Positions 1-7,071 of a stretch of DNA of 14,341 nt are shown here, in pieces. The translations under genes were made by a program, and so were the position numbers. The DNA lies in contig JBMNNS010000040.1 in NCBI GenBank assembly GCA_050942625.1, positions 1-14,341 of the forward strand, given 5' to 3'. Source of the DNA: JBMNNS01 sp050942625. Its GTDB lineage: Bacteria; Bacillota; Dethiobacteria; DTU022; UBA8154. Within the stretch, counting starts at the first letter, position 1; each line of letters opens with the position of its first letter. The notes beneath the pieces are model-generated. The model had not been told where the DNA came from, ran no database searches, and saw only the letters and a list, made by a program, of their open reading frames with translations.

Positions 1-967
1 AAAAGGGTGCGCCGATAATTGATGTTAGAATTCCCAGCGGGATTTCCGAACCTGTAAGCGTTCTGGCTAGATTATCGACAAGAACCAAATACGATGCTCC
101 AATTGAAATGCTCACCGGGATTAATACTGTATTATTGTTACCGACAAGCATTCTACCGATATGGGGTATAACAAGCCCCACCCAACCGATTACTCCACTT
201 ACACAGACTGCCGCAGCAGTAGAAACGGTTGCAAAGAAAATCGCCAGGCTTTTTGTAAATAAAACATTTACTCCCAAAGCCTGTGCCTCTTTATCTCCCA
301 TGGAGAGGATGTTCAGGCGCCAGCGCATCGCCACCAGACCGAGCATTCCTGCAGCCATCGGCAGGGCAGCAAGTAACAAATCTTCGTACCTGGCAGTAGC
401 CAGGCTCCCCATGAGCCAAAAAACAATACTTGGTAAATGCTCAAAGGGATCGGCTATGTACTTTAACAAGGAGACGAGGGAAGAAAAAATAGCTTTTACG
501 ATAACGCCTCCTAAGACGAGCATGATCGTTGGCGTTGTATGATAGTGAAAACCGATCAGGTAACTTAAAACAACCGCGGCAATGCCAAAGCTAAAGGCAA
601 AAAGGTAGACAAACAACGGTTGGTTCTGGAAAAAAATAATTGCCAGAGAAGCGCCGAAGCCTGCTCCGGCGCTTACTCCCAGGATATCGGAACTGACGAG
701 GGGGTTTCTAAACAAACCCTGATAAGATGCTCCGCTAACCGCCAGGCTGCCCCCGACAATCGCTCCCAAAATGGCCCGCGGTAGTCGAATGTTCCAGATC
801 ACATTAATATTATTTAAAGGAAGATCCGCATCCAGAAGGCCAAACTTATAGCCAAGAACGGTAAGCGCCTCCCCGATAGTCAGCGGATATCTGCCAATAA
901 AAAGCGATATAACGATTGTTAAAAGTGGTGTAAAGATAAGAACCGCTAAGAAGATCTTTTTTCTCAT
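1..967 (-). CDS. FecCD/BtuC-family ABC transporter permease (3' end outside window)
   Basis: This is the membrane subunit of a type II ABC importer (iron-siderophore, B12 or molybdate class). About 322 residues are visible, starting MRKKIFLAVLIFTPLL; only the last 10-15 residues are cut off by the window edge. Family motifs are clear. They include NIRLPRAILGAIVGG followed by SGASYQGLFRNPLVSSDILGV near residues 62-100, the ATPase-coupling segment LSMGDKEAQALGVN, and GWVGLVIPHIGRMLVG before the final SEIPLGILTSIIGAPF. Several hydrophobic membrane helices are evident. The ATG lies 15 nt after the stop of the upstream lipoprotein gene, so the two are probably co-transcribed. I see no strong Shine-Dalgarno site; an in-frame TTG four codons upstream (977-979) is an alternative start. 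It is a paralogue of the permease at 4863-5927. The partner ATPase would lie beyond the left edge. Substrate is inferred from context only (Mo/W, see findings). Confidence 0.93.
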   Translation of the reverse strand, partial: MRKKIFLAVLIFTPLLTIVISLFIGRYPLTIGEALTVLGYKFGLLDADLPLNNINVIWNIRLPRAILGAIVGGSLAVSGASYQGLFRNPLVSSDILGVSAGAGFGASLAIIFFQNQPLFVYLFAFSFGIAAVVLSYLIGFHYHTTPTIMLVLGGVIVKAIFSSLVSLLKYIADPFEHLPSIVFWLMGSLATARYEDLLLAALPMAAGMLGLVAMRWRLNILSMGDKEAQALGVNVLFTKSLAIFFATVSTAAAVCVSGVIGWVGLVIPHIGRMLVGNNNTVLIPVSISIGASYLVLVDNLARTLTGSEIPLGILTSIIGAPF

Positions 968-982
968 CGTCGATGGCAATTT

Positions 983-1579
983 TTATTTAATAATCTCTAT
1001 TTTGGTTACCTGCTTAACCCACCATTTCGGACCTCTTTGATCGGCGATAAACTGTACCGGTCCACTTTCTGCATCCAACGGCTCGCCGTTTACCATCCAA
1101 CCAATTCCAGTTGCACCCTCGCTAATTCTTTCCGGGTCAAACTCGCGGGCGGACCCGTCTTTTGAAATTACAGAAATAACGGAGAATTCTTCTACGTTAA
1201 CAAATTCTAAAAGATCTTCCAGCAAAATTCCGGTCCAAATCTCTTCTTCACCGATATTTTCCCCGTCTTTCATTGCTGCCGCTATCTCCACCGGGCCCAG
1301 TTGCTCGGCATCAGAATTAGAAAATTCCAGCGGTTCTTCACCCATTACTTCAATCGTAATGCTCCACTCTCCAATTTCTGCCGCAGCACCTTCCACGTCT
1401 TCTTTGTTGCCTTCTTCCCCTTCAGCAGAGGACTCCTCTTCGGCCCCGCCTGCTTCGGTTTGCCCATTTTCAATTTCTCCATTTTCCACATTGCTCGTCC
1501 CGGGCTGGGTACAGCCAAAAATAAATAAAGCTAAAATGAGAGTCAAAGTGACTATCAAAAACTTTCTAGCTCTTTCCAT
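983..1579 (-). CDS. Lipoprotein with sulfite-oxidase/molybdopterin-binding-like domain
   Basis: This is a predicted secreted lipoprotein of 198 residues. The start chosen is the ATG at 1579, which has AAGGGGG 11 nt upstream; in-frame ATGs at 1600 and 1621 would put the signal peptide behind a polar extension. It has a basic n-region, a hydrophobic stretch and a lipobox IFGC with the lipidated Cys at residue 23. A very acidic low-complexity linker (about 24-70, rich in E and G) follows. The domain from Trp72 to the end resembles the C-terminal part of the oxidoreductase molybdopterin-binding domain (SUOX/YedY fold). Visible pieces are WTGILLEDLLE, a VISKDGSA segment, GWMVNGEPLDAESGPVQFIA and the closing WWVKQVTKIEI. 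There is no cysteine beyond the lipobox, so the usual Mo-ligating Cys is missing and catalysis is unlikely. The gene directly precedes a FecCD permease, where a solute-binding protein is normally found. The domain call is by eye. Confidence 0.75.
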   Translation of the reverse strand: MERARKFLIVTLTLILALFIFGCTQPGTSNVENGEIENGQTEAGGAEEESSAEGEEGNKEDVEGAAAEIGEWSITIEVMGEEPLEFSNSDAEQLGPVEIAAAMKDGENIGEEEIWTGILLEDLLEFVNVEEFSVISVISKDGSAREFDPERISEGATGIGWMVNGEPLDAESGPVQFIADQRGPKWWVKQVTKIEIIK

Positions 1580-1863
1580 GATAATTGGTTCCCCCTTCAT
1601 TTTTTTGTTTAGAAAATCCAATCACTACATAACGCTTCTGTTTATTAAATTGTTAATGGCAAATTAAGGTCTTCTTTTCTTATCCTACCTCCTTTCCTAA
1701 TACAAGAGTCACAACAATTTGCCGTCATTCACTTAAGATTCAACAACTGCTCAAAGGGCGTTTCTCTTTTCTATTCATATTAATTCTTATTCATACCGCT
1801 TTTGTTTGACATTAAAAACTGATTTCCTTCTTGCTAACACCCAAAATAAATTTACATTACTTA
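1580..1863 (-). promoter_or_regulatory. Leader with riboswitch-like motif upstream of lipoprotein-permease operon
   Basis: This 284-bp stretch has no gene. On the minus strand it holds a start-less Shine-Dalgarno-like GGAAAGGAGG inside a segment (1687-1715) that closely resembles the core of the riboswitch at 8051-8131: GTTGTG, then CTC, then GT, then GGAAAGGAGGT in the same order and nearly the same spacing. The segment at 1713-1723 can pair perfectly over 8 nt with either of two downstream segments. These are 1658-1665 (GGCAAATT against AATTTGCC) and 1647-1654 (AAATTGTT against AACAATTT), an arrangement typical of switching leaders. No matching GNRA hairpin or T-tract terminator was found, so it may be a degenerate or divergent copy, or chance. 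No promoter was convincing. Confidence 0.3.
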
Positions 1864-2243
1864 TTACTTATTGAGTTTTGACGCTGCCCTGATCAATCTG
1901 CTCAAAGCGCTTCGCTTTTCCTCGAACTGTTCAGGTGAACGCAGCTTCACATGCCGTATTTTCTTACCGGTACCCTCGAGCAGCCTTTCGTTATCTTCAA
2001 GGTCGGCTCCTCTCATGAATATCAACGAGGCCCATTTATTATGCGCCGAAAGAGCTGCCATACCCCATCCATTATAGCCATACTGCCTTGCACCATAGCC
2101 CATCTGGCCATCCGGCAATCGAGCGAATACACCACGTCCGGAAGAGTCTCCAACATCAGCAGATGCGCGTTTAGGTAAAGTTGCCGCACCATGGGGGTCT
2201 TGCTTTGAAGGACATCTGGTTTCAACATACAATCATAAAGCAA
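1864..2243 (-). pseudogene. DUF1801-like small protein gene, apparently frameshifted
   Basis: Two overlapping minus-strand frames together make one plausible protein. The first runs from a TTG at 2243, 11 nt after the metY stop, and reads SKTPMVRQLYLNAHLLMLETLPDVVYSLD, like the N-terminal half of DUF1801 (YdhG-like) proteins. Near 2120 the similarity jumps to the other frame, which continues LPDGQMGYGARQYGYNGWGMAAL, then KWASLIFMRGADLED and LLEGTGKKIRHVKL to a stop at 1864. That is the C-terminal half of the same family, with the characteristic GTGK.iRHVK motif. A single-base indel around 2110-2125 would join them into about 125 residues. It could be a true pseudogene, a sequencing error or a programmed shift; I see no slippery heptamer. 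The function of DUF1801 proteins is not established. It probably shares the metY transcript. Confidence 0.6.
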
Positions 2244-2254
2244 ATAAAAACGTT

Positions 2255-3550
2255 TTAGCGGTTTTTTACTGCTTTATAAAGAGCCTGGTCAAGATCCCAG
2301 ATTAAATCGTTTACATCTTCGATACCAATGGAAAGACGTATCAGGTCAGGTGACACTCCCGCTAGTTTTTGCTCCTCCGCGCTTAATTGAGCATGGGTAG
2401 TGCTGGCCGGATGAATAACCAGTGACTTTGCATCTGCTACATTGGCCAGCAAGGAGAAAATCTTTAAACTATCAATAAATTTTTTACCTTCTTCTATGCT
2501 TCCTTTGATGCCAAAAGTGAAGATGGAGCCTGTCCCTTTGGGAAAATATTTTTGGGCCAAATGATAATATTTATTGCCCGGCAAGCTGGGGTAATTGACC
2601 CAGCTTACCAATGGGTGCTGATGCAAAAATTCGGCTATCTTCCGGCTATTGGAAACATGCCGCTCCACTCTCAGGGAGAGTGTTTCTAATCCTTGCAGGA
2701 ACAGAAAGGCGTTAAAGGGGCTCAGGGCTGCCCCGGTATCACGTAATAATTGAACCCGGGCTTTGGTAATATATGCCGCTGGGCCAGCCTCATTAACATA
2801 AATAACGCCGTTATAACTTGTATCAGGTTCAGTCAGACCGGGGAAACGGCCGCTGGAAACCCAGTCAAATTTGCCGGAGTCAATTATTATCCCGCCGATC
2901 GATGTTCCATGACCATCGATAAATTTTGTTGCTGAGTGTACCACTATATCAGCACCAAACTCAATTGGTTTAATTAAATATGGGGTGCCAAAAGTATTGT
3001 CGACAATTAAAGGTATACCATTTTCGTGGGCAATATTGGCTACAGCTTCAATATCAATTAAGTTGATACCTGGATTTCCGATGACTTCAAAGAATAGGGC
3101 CTTGGTTTTGTCGGTAATAGCCTGACGAAAGTTTTCCGGATCATCCGGGTTCACAAAAACTGTTTTTATTCCCAGGCGCGGCAGGGTGGACGAAAAAAGA
3201 TTGAAGGTCCCGCCATATAATGTACCAGCGGACACAATTTCATCACCTGCTCCGGCAATGTTTAATATGGCATAGGTAACTGCCGCTGAACCTGAAGCTA
3301 CAGCCAGGGCCCCTACTCCCCCTTCCAATGCTGCCATGCGTTTTTCAAAAACATCAGTTGTCGGGTTCGTAATCCGGGTATATATATTGCCGGATTCTGC
3401 CAGTGCAAAAAGATTGGCTGCATGTTCTGCATTTTTGAATACATAGGAAGTCGTTTGATAAATTGGAACCGCCCTGCTGCCTGTTGTGGGCTCGACTTCC
3501 TGCCCAGCATGAACCTGTAGAGTATCAAATCCGAAATTTCTTTGGTGCAT
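2255..3550 (-). CDS. metY: O-acetylhomoserine aminocarboxypropyltransferase (sulfhydrylase)
   Basis: This is a cytoplasmic PLP enzyme of the Cys/Met metabolism family. It makes homocysteine from O-acetylhomoserine and sulfide (direct sulfhydrylation in methionine synthesis). At 431 residues it has normal MetY length, longer than most cystathionine gamma-synthases/lyases (about 380-400). Signatures are the N-terminal FDTLQVHAGQ and PIYQTTSYVF, then YTRITNPT near 57-64, the PLP-nitrogen-binding Asp184 in VDNTFGTPY, and HSATKFIDGHG with the Schiff-base Lys209. The ATG has AAAGGGGG 6 nt upstream. A -10-like TATAGT lies at 3580-3585, without a good -35 box. No S-box (SAM-I) or T-box leader was recognised upstream, which is somewhat unusual for a clostridial met gene. 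It stands apart in theme from the transport operons. O-acetyl versus O-succinyl homoserine specificity is assigned from family resemblance. Confidence 0.95.
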   Translation of the reverse strand: MHQRNFGFDTLQVHAGQEVEPTTGSRAVPIYQTTSYVFKNAEHAANLFALAESGNIYTRITNPTTDVFEKRMAALEGGVGALAVASGSAAVTYAILNIAGAGDEIVSAGTLYGGTFNLFSSTLPRLGIKTVFVNPDDPENFRQAITDKTKALFFEVIGNPGINLIDIEAVANIAHENGIPLIVDNTFGTPYLIKPIEFGADIVVHSATKFIDGHGTSIGGIIIDSGKFDWVSSGRFPGLTEPDTSYNGVIYVNEAGPAAYITKARVQLLRDTGAALSPFNAFLFLQGLETLSLRVERHVSNSRKIAEFLHQHPLVSWVNYPSLPGNKYYHLAQKYFPKGTGSIFTFGIKGSIEEGKKFIDSLKIFSLLANVADAKSLVIHPASTTHAQLSAEEQKLAGVSPDLIRLSIGIEDVNDLIWDLDQALYKAVKNR

Positions 3551-3840
3551 TTGAATCCCCCTTTATACAAGGCTAGGGTACTATAAAATCCTCATTTAAT
3601 CAACTGTTTTAACCAATTTTTCATCAAGGATAAGCCTGGGGGAAACTTGTTTACTGTCCAGGCAGCGTCCGGTATAGAGGCGGAGTGACCTTATTTAAGG
3701 CATCTGTATGGAACGTGGGGATATCCACCGTCGCTGACAGGTTGCGCAGATGGTTAATAAAGACCGGGCTGGGCGGTCGGTAATTTAAAAATGCATAGCT
3801 GGTAGATGACGGAGAAAGAAACAAAATTGACAGACAAGGG
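3551..3840. other. Intergenic stretch, unidentified content
   Basis: Between metY and the REP-like element there is no recognisable gene. The part next to metY holds its ribosome-binding site and a possible -10 box. On the plus strand one frame is open from 3634 to a stop at 3781-3783 (49 codons, reading AWGKLVYCPGSVRYRGG at its start). It has no start codon with a ribosome-binding site and no family I recognise. The more GC-rich block 3655-3780, with several short complementary segments, could be a remnant of a structured RNA or mobile element. I can support nothing firmer. Confidence 0.3.
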
Positions 3841-4023
3841 TGACAAGGGGGGGTGGCAGAGAACCGTCAAGACCACTGAAAAAGTCCCAAATTGTGTCAT
3901 TCTAAATGAACGAAGTGAATGAAGAATCTATTAAGCAGTTCAGTGATACATCAATGCATGGGTTGCCGCTTCTGCATTTTTTTAATAAAACATGCTTTTC
4001 AGCGGTTTCCGTCCCCTGTCACT
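3841..4023. repeat. REP/MITE-like dispersed repeat, copy A
   Basis: This is a non-coding element bounded by imperfect inverted ends. The left end (3841-3883) begins TGACAAGGGG and reads on to GACCACTGAAAAAG. The right end (3994-4023), read on the minus strand, is GTGACAGGGGACGG then AAACCGCTGAAAAG. Inside, 3893-3938 matches 8191-8236 at 44 of 46 positions. The GTGACAGGGGACGG type of end is, as I recall, typical of REP-like palindromes spread through clostridial genomes. No transposase is present, so it would be a non-autonomous copy. It lies between the end of the ATPase gene (4060) and metY. Confidence 0.6.
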
Positions 4024-4059
4024 ACCATGGCAATCAGGTGAAGCCAACTTTTTCTTAAG

Positions 4060-4866
4060 CTAAGAACAACTTGTGGCGACACAGGTTAAACGGCCAATTT
4101 CTTTAACATAAACCAACTTTAAGTCCGTATTATAAACTGCAGAAAGTATATCCTCTCTCATGATATCTTCGATACTACCAAATGTCATTTTACCACTTCT
4201 ATCCAAAATACCGACACGATCGCCCAACATAATGACATGGTCCGGTGTGTGGGTAGTCATAAGAATAGCAAATCCCTGCGATGATAAATTTTTTATCATT
4301 TTGATTATGCGGACTTGATTCCCAAAATCCAGGTGCGCGGTCGGTTCATCAAATAGAATAATTTGCGGTTGTTGAACGATAGCTCTGGCGATAATGACTT
4401 GCTGTCTTTCGCCGCCGCTTATTTCTGTATAGGGTTTGTTAGCCAGGTGAAGGATTCCCATTTGCTTTAATGTATCGTGGACTAATCTGTAATCCTCTTC
4501 CTTTGGTTGAGCAAACATACTCATATGAGGCGTTCTGCCCATAACCACAAAATCACGCACCGAATAACTATAGGCTGGAAAATGGTTTTGGGGCACATAA
4601 CCAACACAACGGGAAACATCCTTTATACTCATGGTTTTAATGGAGTTACCATTAAAGAGGATATCACCGCTATCAGGTGTCAGTAAACTGGCTATACAAT
4701 TCAGCAAAGTGCTTTTACCTGCACCGTTAGGTCCAAGAATCGAGATTACCTCACCGGGATAAACAGAAAAGGATACATCATGAAATATTTTACGTTCTTC
4801 TGAAAAAGAAAAGCAGAGATTCTGTACCTCCATTATTTTTTTATTATTTTCTTTATGATGTTTCAT
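4060..4866 (-). CDS. FecE/BtuD-type ABC transporter ATPase
   Basis: This is the nucleotide-binding subunit that powers the FecCD-type importer encoded just upstream. All ABC motifs are intact: Walker A GPNGAGKST (45-53, Lys51), Q-loop Gln93 in GYVPQNHFPAYSYSV, signature SGGERQQV (150-157), Walker B IILFDEPTAHLD (169-180) and switch His206 in TTHTPDH. The 268-residue length is normal for the FecE class. The ATG overlaps the permease stop codon by four bases (ATGA), a sign of translational coupling. An internal ATG at codon 12 (MEVQNLCFSF) would also give a complete domain. It is the last gene of the riboswitch-led operon; no clear T-tract terminator follows, only the REP-like element. Confidence 0.95.
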   Translation of the reverse strand: MKHHKENNKKIMEVQNLCFSFSEERKIFHDVSFSVYPGEVISILGPNGAGKSTLLNCIASLLTPDSGDILFNGNSIKTMSIKDVSRCVGYVPQNHFPAYSYSVRDFVVMGRTPHMSMFAQPKEEDYRLVHDTLKQMGILHLANKPYTEISGGERQQVIIARAIVQQPQIILFDEPTAHLDFGNQVRIIKMIKNLSSQGFAILMTTHTPDHVIMLGDRVGILDRSGKMTFGSIEDIMREDILSAVYNTDLKLVYVKEIGRLTCVATSCS

Positions 4867-5927
4867 TGTAACCTTGTCCTTTGCTTTAATAACAAATACA
4901 GATAAAAAGGTGCCCCGATGATACCAGTAATAATACTAATGGGCAATTCAGCAGCAGTCAATGTACGGGCAAGGGTATCAATAATCACCATAAAAGCAGA
5001 GCCCATAATTAAGGTAGCCGGCAACAACCGGCGATTGTCAGGGCCTACCAGCATTCTGCCAAGATGGGGAATAACCAGCCCTACCCAGCCGATAGTCCCT
5101 GCCATACAAACAGAGCTTGCTGTCAACAGGGTTGAACAAAAGATAATAACGTTGCGGGTTTGCCTGATATTTAATCCAAGCGTTTTTGCTTCATCTTCAC
5201 CTAATGACATAACATTGAGCCGGTAGCGAATCAAAAGGAGCACCGCTGCACAGATAATAATACCTGGAGTCATGCTGACCAGATCCGTTTTCTTAATACT
5301 GGCAAAAGAGCCCATAGCCCAATAAATCATCTCTGCCAATGCCGTATCCGGATCTGCGAAATATCTTAAGATCCCCATGAGGGATGTCATCAGTCCTCCA
5401 ACGATAATCCCCGCCAATACTAAAATGATAGTGGAACTGCTTTTCATCATTTTTGGTACCATTGCAGTCAGTGTAACGGCTGCTATTCCACCGGCGAATG
5501 CCCATAGCTGGATTGTGCTGTGGCCCATGCCCCAAAAAATTGCCAGGGAAGCTCCAAAGGCGGCACCTGAAGACACCCCTAAAATGTCAGGTGAGACCAT
5601 AGGGTTTTTAAACATGCTTTGGTAGGAAGCTCCCGACAGGGCAAGAGCTCCCCCTACCAAAGATGCTGCACAGATACGTGGCAGCCTGAGTTTAAAAATA
5701 ACCGCTTCCATCGTTCCGTCCCAAGTAGCCCGGATAGGGAAAAATGGTGATAAAATAATTTTCACCGCATCAATGATGCTCATGCTAAACCTGCCGAGGA
5801 CGAGCGATGCCAATATCACAGCAACTAAGATTGCTGTAAGGCCGGCCAGCGTTGTCAGATATCTGCGTTTATTCAAATTACTGCTTCTTAATACGGCGGC
5901 TATTTCATCTGATTTATACTCTTCCAT
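4863..5927 (-). CDS. FecCD/BtuC-family ABC transporter permease
   Basis: This is the membrane subunit (354 residues) of a type II ABC importer. It has a cytoplasmic N-terminus of about 25 residues, then about ten hydrophobic helices. Family motifs are LRLPRICAASLVGG (80-93), SGASYQSMFKNPMVSPDILGV (98-118), the ATPase-contacting loop SLGEDEAKTLGLN (241-253), and GTIGWVGLVIPHLGRMLVG (277-295) with a final ELPISIITGIIGAPFYLYLL. The start is supported by AGAGGAAG 6 nt upstream. It sits between its binding protein and its ATPase, overlapping the latter by ATGA. It is clearly homologous to the partial permease at 1-967, so the window carries two paralogous FecCD systems. Automatic annotation would say iron or cobalamin; the Moco-type riboswitch upstream argues instead for molybdate, tungstate or a chelate of them (inference). 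Confidence 0.94.
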   Translation of the reverse strand: MEEYKSDEIAAVLRSSNLNKRRYLTTLAGLTAILVAVILASLVLGRFSMSIIDAVKIILSPFFPIRATWDGTMEAVIFKLRLPRICAASLVGGALALSGASYQSMFKNPMVSPDILGVSSGAAFGASLAIFWGMGHSTIQLWAFAGGIAAVTLTAMVPKMMKSSSTIILVLAGIIVGGLMTSLMGILRYFADPDTALAEMIYWAMGSFASIKKTDLVSMTPGIIICAAVLLLIRYRLNVMSLGEDEAKTLGLNIRQTRNVIIFCSTLLTASSVCMAGTIGWVGLVIPHLGRMLVGPDNRRLLPATLIMGSAFMVIIDTLARTLTAAELPISIITGIIGAPFYLYLLLKQRTRLQ

Positions 5928-5971
5928 CTTTTTCTTCCTCTAAGCCCGTTTATTAATTCCCTTCTCTTCTT

Positions 5972-7042
5972 TTATTCGCCATAAGGACCATAACCGTTAA
6001 TCATGTTCTGCGCTTGCTCGTCTGTAAGTTCAATACCAACGAATTCCCTATAAAAGTCCTGTACCTCAGCGATCATATCTACTTGATAAAGATCGGGGTG
6101 AATGACAGAAGCAGCAAATTTAATTTGCAGGGCACTTTCCATACCAAAACGTTCCCAGGGGAAAAGCCCATTAGGATTTGTATAGACCCTGTTATTCTTG
6201 ACAGCATTAATATCTTTCCAGGCATCATCCGCCATTAATTCCTCATATAACTCGTGCTGTGCAGGACCGCCGATGATTACAATATCAGGATTTAGGGCGA
6301 GCACCTCCTCTGCAGTTACTTCTGTGCCCTCCAGACCCATCAAAGCGGATGCAAAGATGCCGCCTCCGTAAGTAATCCAGTCATTCATGATGGAATTGCC
6401 TCTAAAAGAAGAATAAAGACCTTGATTGGTTTGACCCTGGATATAGTAAACAATGGGCTTGTCCTCTTCCGCCAGGTCTCCCAATGCATTGGAGACCTCT
6501 GCTATGTTGTTATCAACCAATTCAGACCACGCAGCAGCTTTGGCGGCATATTCTTCTCCGAGAGCATCTCCTAAAATGGCAAATGCCCGCTTCATTTCGT
6601 CATAGTTGGAAAACATAAGATTTATAGCAGGCAGACCTGCCTCACGCAGGTTAACAGCAACATCGTTGGTGGGAGTGATGATTAAATCGGGATCGATTTC
6701 CAACAGTTCTTCTGCATTATCGGTTGCGGTGGGAACGTCGACAATCCCGGGATAAACAAATTGACTCCAGGGCAATTTTTTTGTAAAATCGGTAGTTCCG
6801 ACCAGCTTATCGCCGGCTCCCATGCAGAGCATAGCAGCGTTGGAAGCAGGCCAAAGATTAACAACCCTTTGGATGTCAGTGGTTATCTCGACTTCACTGC
6901 CGGCCATATCGGTGATAATTTTTGTAGTTGCTTCTTCGGCTTCTTCTCCAGGTTCCGGATCTACTGCAACTTGATTGCCACAACCCACAAACAGTATTGT
7001 TGCCATGATAAGGGTTATAAATAAGAATGTATACTTTTTCAA
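5972..7042 (-). CDS. FepB/TroA-type ABC transporter solute-binding lipoprotein
   Basis: This is the extracytoplasmic substrate-binding lipoprotein of the FecCD importer, 356 residues. The start is a TTG with GGAGGGG 7 nt upstream. The signal peptide ends in lipobox FVGC (Cys21), followed by an acidic linker. The mature part has the features of the periplasmic-binding PF01497 family: ITDMAGSEVEITTDIQRVVNLWPASNAAM, then EELLEIDPDLIITPTND, a long helix joining the two lobes, and VLALNPDIVIIGG in the C-lobe. The C-lobe also has NPNGLFPWERFGMESALQIKFAA. I see no obvious cluster of His or Cys ligands that would show a bare transition-metal site. It follows the methyltransferase by 29 nt and precedes the permease by 44 nt, in one operon. 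The substrate cannot be read from sequence; Mo/W species is inferred from the upstream riboswitch. Confidence 0.92.
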   Translation of the reverse strand: MKKYTFLFITLIMATILFVGCGNQVAVDPEPGEEAEEATTKIITDMAGSEVEITTDIQRVVNLWPASNAAMLCMGAGDKLVGTTDFTKKLPWSQFVYPGIVDVPTATDNAEELLEIDPDLIITPTNDVAVNLREAGLPAINLMFSNYDEMKRAFAILGDALGEEYAAKAAAWSELVDNNIAEVSNALGDLAEEDKPIVYYIQGQTNQGLYSSFRGNSIMNDWITYGGGIFASALMGLEGTEVTAEEVLALNPDIVIIGGPAQHELYEELMADDAWKDINAVKNNRVYTNPNGLFPWERFGMESALQIKFAASVIHPDLYQVDMIAEVQDFYREFVGIELTDEQAQNMINGYGPYGE

Positions 7043-7071
7043 TTTCTTTCCCCTCCATTTTTTTACGATAA

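Noticed and set aside
3551..3840. S-box (SAM-I) or T-box leader for metY
   Set aside because: None of the conserved core elements of either leader class is visible, and there is no terminator/antiterminator pair before metY.
4930..5226. Plus-strand frames opposite the FecCD permeases (also around 108-542)
   Set aside because: They are antisense shadows; the minus-strand frames carry complete, recognisable permease motifs.
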